Origin: Artemisia argyi
Lineage: Eukaryota > Streptophyta > Magnoliopsida > Asterales > Asteraceae
DNA length: 64,000 nt
Direction of reading: 5' to 3'
Assembly: GCA_030686995.1 (NCBI GenBank)
Contig: CM060704.1
Location: 109,622,542 to 109,686,541, forward strand
Shown: piece after piece, positions 10,140 through 20,420 of the stretch
Layout: each line of letters opens with the position of its first letter
Numbering within the stretch: position 1 is the stretch's first letter
Notes under the pieces: generated by a model
What the model saw: the letters and a program-made list of their open reading frames with translations, nothing else
Database searches by the model: none
What the model was told of the DNA's origin: nothing
Position numbers and translations under genes: made by a program

Positions 10140-11165
10140 GTAAGTGTATGAAACCTATTTTTATAATTTTACCAAGCTTTTATAATACTCATATGATTTA
10201 TATACAAGATCTACATGCATAAGTTACTTATACCATTTTATTTTATAAACTTTTAACTTTTGAGCCATAGAAATAGATTATAGGTAGATCCTTGTTAGAT
10301 CCACTTGATTTTTGATGTTTAGGAACCCATGACACCCTAAGAAGGTGTATGGTAGGATTAGAGTAGTTTTGTGGTGATTGAAAGTGGTTTGGTTGAAGTT
10401 GGAACAAGTTAGAAACTAGGAAAATCTATTTTTAACACTTTCAAAATGTTGCTGTCCCTTTTTGGCAAACGTGGAAAAATCAGGGGCAAGGGTGTAACTT
10501 TTGACCAAAGATTTAGAAAATACTCTCCGATACGAAACTATAGCCGAAAACGGGGATAAAAACGAGTTAATAACGAAGGAGATATGATTTTTGTAAATTT
10601 AACGACGAAAACTATTTTCTGAAAAACTGCATGCTGTTTGACAGTTTTCGACGGGCAAATATAGGCATTAAACGTAACCTAGAGGAGCCGAGTTATCAAA
10701 AATATATTAGTACTTACTAAAACGAATCCGTGGACATAAAGGACGAGTAAAATGAGCTTAAAACGACCAAGTTATACACGTTTTAATATCGTCAAAACTA
10801 TATACATATATATAGTCACTACTAGAAAAATAATAACTTATGTACTAAATGGTATATTTTCTAGAAATATTACTAAGGACTATATTCTTAACAAATGAAA
10901 TACGTATGACCCAAAAGAATATTTATACGACATAACGACGTTATTTTAAGGTTTTCGATACGAGGAATATAACGCTAACATTTTTATACGAGATAATACG
11001 ACAAGTTATATACTTCCCTATTTGGACTTATTTTTCCTAAGTATGGAAACTATTTTACTATGAAAATAACGAGTATTTCCAAATTACGAGTGGTATAGGT
11101 ATCATGTGCATGTGCATTCATTACATTACGGCTTGATCTAAATTAGATCACGATTATCCATTTAG
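10140..11165 (+). other. Candidate LTR leader intron 1 (element B)
   Basis: Donor-like TTCAA|GTAAGTG at 10140; acceptor-like CATTTAG|GTTG ending at 11165. The unrelated-looking C LTR has the same donor context (TTCAA|GTAAGC) and acceptor (ATTAG|GTTG). Inside is a block, ACACCCTAAGAAGGTGTATG (about 10331-10350), almost identical in B and C. Confidence 0.35.
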
Positions 11166-11240
11166 GTTGCGGCTAGTGTTCGCGCCTCATTGTCCCGACT
11201 ACTTTACCATCGTTGCACCATCTTAGTACTATCACTCCAG

Positions 11241-11716
11241 GTGAGTCTTCATAGCCCCGTTTTTAGTACTTATTTGATTTTAAATCCCACGGGGGAGAAT
11301 ACATTGCACAATTATTTTTTTTTTGTACATGCCCAAGTATTAAATTCCATACATTGCTTAAGTTGTTAGTACTATCACTTCAAGTCCCCTTTATTATCAT
11401 GGACCGTTAATTATATTGCCAAGCAAGAGTGAGTGGATAGATCTATCGAGGGTGACTCCTCCATTCGTGTTTGGGTTGCTCCATAAGGAAAACGAATGCA
11501 TTTCATGTCTGAATAATTTGAGTGCCTGATAAACACTCCTTTGGGGCCAATTTTAGTACGTCGAGCTTCGGTGCCATGAGCTTAAGAGACAATGTAGCTT
11601 TTTGACATTTTAGTACTTTACTTTATACTTGTAATGTACATACGATTTAACTTATAAACCTATGATTATTCACCAACTTTATGTTGACCGTTTTTTTTTC
11701 GCAATGTATTTCTCAG
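11241..11716 (+). other. Candidate LTR leader intron 2 (element B)
   Basis: Donor-like TCCAG|GTGAGT; acceptor-like TATTTCTCAG|G, with a TTGAC branch-like site upstream. It is nearly the same length as the A equivalent and carries the same structured block. Confidence 0.45.
11436..11538 (+). other. Palindrome plus three-hairpin RNA block (element B)
   Basis: Palindrome GATAGATCTATC lies at 11436-11447; the outermost pair is G-C where A and C have A-T. Hairpin 1 is GAGG/CCTC (11448-11451 with 11458-11461). Hairpin 2 is CATTCGT/ACGAATG (11462-11468 with 11492-11498). Hairpin 3 is GAGTG/CACTC (11520-11524 with 11534-11538). Confidence 0.65.
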
Positions 11717-12016
11717 GTAACTAAGGTAGTTCATGTGCATACATTTGGACCTTCATGGAGTCGCGGAGTCGACGCGTCTCACCTTATATTTTCTGCACTT
11801 ATGAAACGTTTGATCTTGTGGAACTTATTTTAACTAAATTGGCAATAACTTTTGGGACCTAAGTTTTGTTAACTCTGAATGTTTTAAATGATCAAACGCT
11901 GTGTTTTCTAAACGACACTTTAGGTCGTTCAATGTAACTGTAACGATGGTGCTATGACAGTCACCCCCAGGTATTCCATTCCGCTGCCATTCAGGTATTT
12001 TGGGGGTGTGACAGAT

Positions 12017-12028
12017 TGGCATCAGAGC
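12017..12028 (+). other. Primer-binding site, element B1
   Basis: TGGCATCAGAGC, the same variant as element A, three bases after the LTR end. Confidence 0.85.
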
Positions 12029-12031
12029 TAA

Positions 12032-12075
12032 GGTTATAGCGAACTAGGATGTATCATGGACCCTAGACTATAACC
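12032..12075 (+). other. Conserved hairpin 3' of the PBS (element B1)
   Basis: Outer stem GGTTATAG (12032-12039) pairs with CTATAACC (12068-12075). Inner stem CTAGG (12044-12048) pairs with CCTAG (12062-12066). The internal loop is CGAA opposite A. Confidence 0.65.
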
Positions 12076-12214
12076 ACATCATCATAGCATCTCATCATTT
12101 CATCATAGGTGCATATTCACTATACATGCTGTTTTACGCACACACTGTACGAGTTATTCATACCCATACTCATATATATATATGATGATTATATTGACCT
12201 GGTTCACAAGTGAC

Positions 12215-12484
12215 ATGTCTTCAGATACCCACGCTGTTATCCTTTCGTCAGATTCCGACATTGAAGATGCCTTGTCATCTTCCACTACCATTATACCACC
12301 AACTGTACTTACACCACCATTAGCACTATTGAATTGTCATAAGAGCAAGGTTCTCATGCAGCCTATACATAGAATGCCATTTGTTAGAGTATTCAGACTT
12401 AATTTTAATGGACTTATTAGGATGCTTATTACAAGGGAGATAGCATGTTTTCTTTCCTTCACTAGTAGGACGCTTACTACTTAG
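12215..12484 (+). pseudogene. Decayed ORF1 of element B1
   Basis: It begins MSSDTHAVILSSDSDIED, clearly related to the start of element A's ORF1, then a few prolines. After that the frame loses similarity and ends at 12484. The coiled-coil half seen in A is not recognisable. An in-frame ATG at 12182 extends it but is not conserved with A. It is probably not functional. Confidence 0.5.
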
Positions 12485-13190
12485 GTACTACCACCATCGT
12501 TGGTTACTTATTACACTATTGGTCGTCCCATAGTGTGTACTTCAGCTTTACCTCTTTGATGTCGCGAGATAGTGCGAAAGAGGGTGGTATTCCATTCACT
12601 ATTATCACCATTATCTCCTAACTCATCACTGGGATTTCATCGTCATCAATGTTATTCTCATCCTTTAGAATACCACCATTGTCAGTTTCCTTTTCCATTT
12701 TCACTTGCCATGAATTAGATAACGCCTTGTGGATAATACCAAGAATTACGGACTCAACAGGAACATCCGCAGATTCGTCAGAATTAGTTTGGAACCTACA
12801 CTATCTAGGACTTGATCGATGCATAACTACAGATACCACTTCAGGACTATCTCGACCTTGTGATGCCATAAACCTGATTTCACTTAGAGGGACTACAGGA
12901 AATCTTTAAACTAGACTTATATCTTTACTAGCTTTTACTATTATCCTAAACACGGGAAGTGTGACATAGTTAAAGAAACTTGTAGTATTTTGATTGTTGT
13001 ACAAACGGAATCATCAAGTATTGACTCTACTATAGGGAAATGGTTGTGCTATCTATGATATTGGTCCATATAAACCGAAACCTTCATGTATTATATTCAT
13101 GTGTTATGAATAGGATGATCCTTATTACCTATAGATTCTCATGGTCTCTTATGATTTGATGGAAGTAGATTTAAGCAAACCACTCCAAGT
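12485..13190 (+). other. Non-coding stretch before B1 gag
   Basis: No conserved protein is seen. Short frames here (for example 12649-12909) lack any family resemblance. In copy B2a about 130 bp of this stretch is deleted between short TAG-containing repeats. Confidence 0.6.
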
Positions 13191-14153
13191 ATGACGCAAG
13201 CTACTGTTGGACAATCCATTGCCAGGAATGTAACTACCGCCCTCACCAAGAAGCTTACTCACGTGGAATTTATGAGGTGCAATCCTCCCTCCTTTAGCGG
13301 AAATATAGACACAAAGGAATTTCTCAATTGGTTCGAAGAATTAGAAACAATATTTCAATGTGGCGACTGCCGTAAGGAAGACAAAGTTAAGTTCGCCACT
13401 TGCACTTTTCAGGAGCATGCCCAGAAATGGTGGACTAAGTATGTCCAGGTAGTAGGAGTTGATGCTGCTTACTCACACTCTTGGGAGAAACTCAAAAGGA
13501 TGATGAGTTTGAAGTTCTGTGTGAAAAGTGAATTACAAGCAATCGAACAGGAAACACTAAACCTTACCATGGTAGGAGATGATGTTGTTAAGTATACTGC
13601 TTCTTTTTATGATTTCGCTCGACTAGGCTCTGCAATGGATGAACCAGAAAGCAAGAAACTTGAAAGGTACATCGGAGGACTTTCTCCTGAAATTCGTATG
13701 TTGGTCAACTCATGGGAACCTGATACCATGCCTACAGCTATCGGAATGGCGATCGAAGCAAAGAAACATATAGCCCGCACCAAGAAATCGGGAAACAATA
13801 GTGACAATAAAAGGAAGTGGAAAAACAACCGAGGTGAGAATGCCACACAAGGACCACACAAGAGACAAGGAGTTGCTAAACCTAATGCTGCAGGTCTAAA
13901 GGAAAAGAATGATTACCTTGGTATTTTACCTAAGTGTGAAGAGTGCCGACATCATCATAACCCAGGCCGTTGCCCGGAACCATGTGGCAACTGTAAGAAG
14001 ATCGGACACAAAGCCAAGTATTGCAAGGCTCCCACCCTCGCAATGCATCAGAAACTCACGGTAATCTGCCATGAATGTGGAGTAGTGGGACACTCCAAGA
14101 GTGAATGTCCGGTGTTGAGAGACCGGAACTGGAGGAGGCAGTTCATGTTTTAA
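13191..14153 (+). CDS. gag: Gag of element B1, complete
   Basis: A 320-residue Gag, uninterrupted. Residues about 25-190 form the Ty3-type capsid region (PSFSGNIDTKEFLNWFEELETIF, split here as motifs PSFSGN and WFEELETIF; AQKWWTKYV; SELQAIEQE). A basic Lys/Asn-rich linker (about 205-235) follows. Then come three zinc-knuckle motifs: a short CEECRHHHNPGRC, CGNCKKIGHKAKYC and CHECGVVGHSKSEC. The frame ends 17 residues after the last knuckle, with no protease. It would package element RNA but cannot supply cleavage, reverse transcription or integration. It is the only undamaged retroelement frame in the window; the other B copies have a frameshift or an insertion. No upstream in-frame ATG is supported by family similarity. 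Confidence 0.85.
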   Translation: MTQATVGQSIARNVTTALTKKLTHVEFMRCNPPSFSGNIDTKEFLNWFEELETIFQCGDCRKEDKVKFATCTFQEHAQKWWTKYVQVVGVDAAYSHSWEKLKRMMSLKFCVKSELQAIEQETLNLTMVGDDVVKYTASFYDFARLGSAMDEPESKKLERYIGGLSPEIRMLVNSWEPDTMPTAIGMAIEAKKHIARTKKSGNNSDNKRKWKNNRGENATQGPHKRQGVAKPNAAGLKEKNDYLGILPKCEECRHHHNPGRCPEPCGNCKKIGHKAKYCKAPTLAMHQKLTVICHECGVVGHSKSECPVLRDRNWRRQFMF

Positions 14154-17100
14154 AACCATAGTTGAGCCCTCTAGGGTTGTACTTTCTTTGGTACTTTCCA
14201 TAAGTACGTCGGTGTAACCTAGTTATATGAAGCACTTTCCTATCTAATGTAATGACTATCCTTGTTATCTCGGTGATAATCGTAACCTTCGTTTATTCCA
14301 TTTCCCATTGCAATTGTGCAATTTTTAATCGTTTCGCAACATTATACCATTGTCTTATTTAGGGAATAGGCCGATTTCGTACTTGACGGATTAGTAGATT
14401 ATTACCATTCCATAGTATTTACCCATGTATCCAAGAAACCATTCCACGAGTTTTATTTCAAACTATTTTACTACCTTATGGGGAAATTGTTTTACCGAAT
14501 TTCTAAAATAAGCCGTTTTGTTACCGTACTATAAACTGATTTTTCCGATATTACGCCAAATATTTACTATCATTACGCGAAACAATTTTTATATTACTTT
14601 GAAAGGAAATATTTAGTATACCATTTTTAATAAGAATGCGTTGAACACCATCTAAAACTTTTGAGAAAAGTAATACTATCTTGACTAAATCAAGCATCGC
14701 ATCATTAGTCCTCAACTATACATAGCCTGATCACCTATGTATACTTCAGGAAGGATTATGCCATGAAGGAAATAGTTACTTTTTAAAGTATTGCTAATAA
14801 CAATCTTCGTTTAAAAGCGTTTTAAACAAGTAAACTCTTTTATAAATGTCCTTTTTCGGACAAACACTTCCTGGATACTTATCCCACCTGTCACCTACTT
14901 AGCCATTAAGTTGGACTTTCCATTGACTTCTCTAGGAGAGAATTCCCATATCAAGTAGTAGGAGGATTCCTCGATACAAGAAAAACAATAAAAGGATTAC
15001 GGAACTATAATACCTGGACTAAGAAAATTTATAATCCAACAACAATCCTACAGTACCACGAGACCATCCGATTCACCATCTCTGACCTAGTTGTCCAATT
15101 TATTATTCAAAGGTACTAGCTAGATTGAGCTATAGGATCGAACACATTGTGAAGGTACGCTAAGCAACACCATAGGAATAAACCAAGCCTCCTAACCGAT
15201 ACTGTAGAGCGATTTGATTAAACATGGCCTTATCTAAACGCAAACATCCCTGTAATAAGTTTCACCAAGGATAATTGATTTGAGTTATGGATATCGATAT
15301 AGATTCCCTTAAGACATTGTGTTCTCAAGAAATTCTAGATAACCTCATTTACATACCAAGAGAGGAATCAGACCCGAATATACATTTTGCCAACGTGATG
15401 ACAAAATTTCAACGATAAACCATCTCAAGACTTAAGTTGGTTGAATACCTAGGCTTGTAGTTTTTCCAGATACCCACCAATAGGTAACATCCAATATCAG
15501 GAACCGAACGTTAGACATCTATGCATTTATGCGAACATTACCTATCCTACTATTTTATCCTTGTTAGTGTCTTCACTTTTAAGTAAAGTTGATTTAAAAT
15601 TTGTGTTTATACAAATCACATATCTCGTGGAAAATAATTTTTGAATTACCTGTTTTGAACAAATACGATCCTTTTTAATCAATATTTAGCTAAACCATTG
15701 TACAATGGGAAATATATAAACATCACACTTTGGTAAACAGTCCTATTCACAACCTATTTGAAAACCGCGTCACATTTCCTAACTATTGAATTTTGAATCA
15801 TCAAGAAAGATATTATTTAGTAAACCATTTGCTCCATTTTCTAAATTCGTTTATTCAGAAAAAGATTTCGACCAAAAACTCAAAAATCGCGAGATAAATT
15901 TTGAAAACCAATCACCATGCTACGTCGCTTATGCATTTAGGGCTTTGTGACTTGACAATAAGGAATATTGGAATATGTGATGAAGGAAATTAGGAGGAAC
16001 ACCATAGAACGATTACAAACGTCAGTAATGGAGACCAAGCACAGTAGGCAAAGGATGACACATGTCTTAGAAATCCATTAGACCAAAACACAAAGAATCA
16101 AACTTTGTTACCCCTATTCTATCTTCTTCGTATAACGCCGTGTTCGAAAGACGTAACGTTGTGGAATTAGTCACAAGATTTATTGTACCTATTTCAATTG
16201 TTCCTGATAAAGGTGATCGAATCACCTCAGACTTCTAGCTATCATTTTAAGACTTCCTTCGGAACCCCATTTAGATGTAAACACCGCCTACTGTCCTCAG
16301 ACCGATGGTCAGAACGAGAGAACGATTTAAACATAGGAAAGTTATACGCAAAGTATGAGTGATTGACTCTAGAAATGGTTGGACTAACCATTTACCATAA
16401 ATCGGATTCTTTTACAACCATAGTTATCGTGCGAGCATAGAGACTACATCAATTGAGGCACTTTATGGTCGAAGTACCAATTACCCATTTACAGACCGAA
16501 ATCGGAAAGTTAAATTCACTGGTCTAGAACTAAATTATGGAACAACAAAGGAAATTTCACAAGTCAAGAACCAGTTACAAGCAATGAGGAGTTGGTAGAG
16601 GTAGGTTGGTACATGACACACGTCATGCGGATTGGGTATCCCTGAACAGCAAACCAACTAGATTCACGCAAGAGAACGAACTAAGTTGAAAGCTTTGCCT
16701 TGGAGAGGTATGATACAATTTTGGTAAACACGAGAGATTGAACCTTTGGTATACTGGACCAATTAAGATTCATTTTAGAATCGACCAGCTGACATATAAG
16801 AATTGAGTTCTGGCAGAGTTCAGCAACATATATTACCTATATTACATTATAAACCTGAAGAAGCACTGATCATCTATTGACGAACCAAACTCGGAAAAAT
16901 CCAAACTCACTATTCCAATAGGCATTCATGAAATAACCAGAAATTTCCTACAAGTCAAGAATCAATTACAAATTCTATAAGTTGTAAACCATTAAAACTT
17001 CAAATTGGTAGCCGGATCATGTTGAAAGTTCTGCCTAGGAAAGGCATGATATTATTCGGAAAAATTTGGAAAGTTAAAACTGATATACACTGGACCATGT

Positions 17101-17412
17101 AATATTTCAGATAGAGTAGGCCTAGTGGCCATCAGACTTGAGCCTTGTTAGAGAACAGCCGGATTACACAACTATGTTTCACCTATTCAAACCCCAGGAA
17201 ATGACTTTCAGATTAGTCACTTATGATTCCATTGGAAGGAATCCAACCCAATGACAAACCTAAACCTAGAAATCATGGACTGTTAGGTCGAACGATTGAA
17301 ACAGAGTCGAATTCCTATAATGAAAGTTGGCTGGAATTCTCAACTATTATCATCTTTTCACCAATACCACTCCAGAGACCAACACAAACTGAACTTCGGG
17401 ACGAAGTTCCTG
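14154..17412 (+). pseudogene. Degenerate pol remnant of element B1
   Basis: No open frame. Pieces in shifting frames match element A's integrase. The AYCPQTDGQNERTI region lies at 16274-16332 (integrase core, catalytic Glu side). The YNHSYRASI...EALYGR region lies at about 16388-16474. An integrase C-terminal segment occurs at about 16676-16800, and a second, partly duplicated one at about 17018-17150. A chromodomain-tail scrap with IMDC and RIPIMKV lies at about 17265-17345. The first 2 kb (14154-16200) is AT-rich with no recognised protease or RT. B thus descends from a full chromovirus like A. Confidence 0.75.
14717..14743 (+). other. Hairpin with palindromic loop in B interior
   Basis: A perfect 9-bp stem, TATACATAG (14717-14725) with CTATGTATA (14735-14743), and loop CCTGATCAC containing the self-complementary TGATCA. 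The hairpin is unchanged in all B copies checked, and element C has two relatives of it. Confidence 0.6.
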
Positions 17413-17426
17413 TTAGAGGGGAAGAC
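17413..17426 (+). other. Polypurine tract, element B1
   Basis: TTAGAGGGGAAGAC directly precedes the 3' LTR, the expected place for plus-strand priming. Confidence 0.75.
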
Positions 17427-20415
17427 TGTCACAACTCGTAATTTCTGGTCATTTTCCAAACCTCGACAATTTACTATTCACAAGTTACTATTCATCATTT
17501 ACTATTCATCATTTTTGAGGTCAATTTGACATTCTGAGAAGCGTTCAGAAATTTTACTATTCACTTGACACTATTCATTTCAGGAAGAAATGTCACTATT
17601 CACGTGTATTACTCATGTCATCGTAAATTTAGTTTACGAGTATTCAAATTCGCGTAACCGTATTGGTTCAGGTGCGAACTCATGCATTATCATTTGGGAC
17701 ATCTCATACTGACTAGAAATAGTCTGCATATCATCTTTATGGCACTTGCATACTATTCCACTCGTAGGATAATTAAATTAGTACTTTTGGTATAATTAAC
17801 TTTTACTTATAATTATTTCTATATAAACGTTAACAAATGATCAATAATGTGACTAACACGTCCCACACTCCCGACTATGATCCCAATATATTTTTATATT
17901 CATTTTTATAATATAAAAATTATAACATTAATTTACCCGGTGTTTTGGAAATTTATTTAATTTATATCGTACGCCTAATTCATTTACGACGGTTTTCGTA
18001 AAACTAAACAATAATCATCCAAACACTCAATATTGATACCCAACATATTTTTACAATTTTTACAACTTTATTTTATCCCGGTTAACTCCGTTAAAATTTA
18101 TTTTTAGTTAACTCGGTACCCGGTACACCTTAAAACTACAAATAAATACACAAATCATCACCTAATACCACAAATTCTTACACAACCCATCATTTTTCTT
18201 CCTTCCTCCATCTTGCCGCCCCTCCCCTCCTTACCAATCAACTTACACACTTGAATTTCCTACTAACTCATTAAAACCTTGTCATAACTTGTCTAGAATA
18301 GAAAATATAAAAACATAAAACTACACTTTTTCATTCATTTCCAAAATCAAAACAAGTAAACTTTCTCTTTTCTCTCTTCTCTTGTGGTGTTCGGCCAAGG
18401 ATCAAGGAGCAAGAAAACATCATCAACTTTCCAAGAAAAATATATAAACAAGATCATCTAAGGTTCCTTTAAGGGTTTTGCAATACAAACTTAAGGATTT
18501 CCTAACTTTCCACCATCATAAACCCATCTATCTTTCAAGTAAGTGTATGAAACCTATTTTTATAATTTTATCAAGCTTTTATAATACTCATATGATTTAT
18601 ATACAAGATCTACATGCATAAGTTACTTATACCACTTTATTTTATAAACTTTTAACTTTTGCGCCATAGAAATAGATTATAGGTAGATCCTTGTTAGATC
18701 CACTTGATTTTTGATGTTTAGGAACCCATGACACCCTAAGAAGGTGTATGGTAGGATTAGACTAGTTTTGTGGTGATTGAAAGTGGTTTGGTTGAAGTTG
18801 GAACAAGTTAGAAACTAGGAAAATCTATTTTTAACACTTTCAAAATGTTGCTGTCCCTTTTTAGCAAACGTGGAAAGATCAGGGTCAAGGGTGTAACTTT
18901 TGACCAAAGATTTAGAAAATACTCTCCGATACGAAACTATAGCCGAAAACGGGGATAAAAACGAGTTAATAACGAAGGAGATATGATTTTTGTAAATTTA
19001 ACGACGAAAACTATTTTCTGAAAAACTGCATGCTGTTTGACAGTTTTCGACGGGCAAATATAGGCATTAAACGTAACCTAGAGGAGCCGAGTTATCAAAA
19101 ATATATTAGTACTTATTAAAACGAATCCGTGGACATAAAGGACGAGTAAAATGAGCTTAAAACGACCAAGTTATACACGTTTTAATATCGTCAAAACTAT
19201 ATACATATATATAGTCACTACTAGAAAAATAATAACTTACGTACTAAATGGTATATTTTCTAGAAATATTACTAAGGACTATATTCTTAACAAATGAAAT
19301 ACGTATGACCCAAAAGAATATTTATACGACATAACGACGTTATTTTAAGGTTTTCGATACGAGGAATATAACGCTAACATTTTTATACGAGATAATACGA
19401 CAAGTTATATACTTCCCTATTTGGACTTATTTTTCCTAAGTATGGAAACTATTTTACTATGACAATAACGAGTATTTCCAAATTACGTGTGTTATAGGTA
19501 TCATGTGCATGTGCATTCATTACATTACGGCTTGATCTAAATTAGATCACGATTATCCATTTAGGTTGCGGCTAGTGTTCGCGCCTCATTGTCCCGACTA
19601 CTTTACCATCGTTGTACCATCTTAGTACTATCACTCCAGGTGAGTCTTCATAGCCCCGTTTTTAGTACTTATTTGATTTTAAATCCCACGGGGGAGAATA
19701 CATTGCACAATTATTTTTTTTTGTACATGCCCAAGTATTAAATTCCATACATTGCTTAAGTTGTTAGTACTATCACTTCAAGTCCCCTTTATTATCATGG
19801 ACTGTTAATTATATTGTCAAGCGAGAGTGAGTGGATAGATCTATCGAGGGTGACTCCTCCATTCGTGTTTGGGTTGCTCCATAAGGAAAACGAATGCATT
19901 TCATGTCTGAATAATTTGAGTGCCTGATAAACACTCCTTTGGGGCCAATTTTAGTACGTCGAGCTTCGGTGCCATGAGCTTAAGAGACAATGTAGCTTTT
20001 TGACATTTTAGTACTTTACTTTATACTTGTGGTTAATGTACATACGATTTAACTTATAAACCTATGATTATTCACCAACTTTGTGTTGACCGTTTTTTTT
20101 TCGCAATGTATTTCTCAGGTAACTAAGGTAGTTCATGTGCATACATTTGGACCTTCATGGAGTCGCGGAGTCGACGCATCTCACCTTATATTTTCTGCAC
20201 TTATGAAACGTTTGATCTTGTGGAACTTATTTTAACTAAATTGGCAATAACTTTTGGGACCTAAGTTTTGTAAACTCTGAATGTTTTAAATGATCAAACG
20301 CTGTGTTTTCTAAACGACACTTTAGGTCGTTCAATGTAACTGTAATGATGGTGCTATGACAGTCACCCCCAGGTATTCCATTCCGCTGCCATTCAGGTAT
20401 TTTGGGGGTGTGACA
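17427..20415 (+). repeat. Element B1 3' LTR
   Basis: 2989 bp, TGTCACA to TGTGACA. It is the partner of 9014-12013 and carries the same structural elements about 8.4 kb downstream. Confidence 0.95.
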
Positions 20416-20420
20416 AAGTA
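20416..20420 (+). repeat. Target-site duplication of B1, right copy (AAGTA)
   Basis: Matches 9009-9013. Removing B plus one copy restores the A reading frame (codons GAA AGT AAG TCA). Confidence 0.95.

Larger units (their letters stand above)
9014..12013 (+). repeat. Element B1 5' LTR
   Basis: It is 3000 bp, TGTCACA to TGTGACA. It is near identical to 17427-20415 (about 28 substitutions by eye, plus a few small indels such as a 4-bp gap near 11630). It contains an ACTATTCA repeat cluster at its start, splice-site-like signals and a structured block. Confidence 0.95.
9014..20415 (+). mobile_element. Element B, copy 1: non-autonomous gypsy element with intact gag only (TR-GAG-like)
   Basis: LTRs of 3000 and 2989 bp flank a 5.4 kb interior. 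The ends TGTCACA...TGTGACA are perfect 7-bp inverted repeats, with a 5-bp TSD. The interior has a PBS, a decayed ORF1, one complete gag, then 3.3 kb of degenerate pol and a purine tract. Keeping gag while losing pol is the definition of TR-GAG elements. Mobilisation would need a helper supplying RT and integrase. Element A is a natural candidate because of its shared PBS and related ORF1. Confidence 0.88.

Noticed and set aside
11834..12022. Minus-strand 62-codon ORF at the B LTR end (also 32638-32826 and 40909-41097)
   Set aside because: Conserved only because the LTR is; antisense to the LTR end and PBS, with no protein features.
12649..12909. 86-codon ORF before B gag
   Set aside because: Disrupted by a deletion in B2a and lacking resemblance to any retroelement protein; probably chance.
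17223..17529. Overlapping small ORFs before B LTRs as genes
   Set aside because: They are frame-shifted scraps of the integrase/chromodomain tail running into the LTR; useful only as evidence of lost pol.
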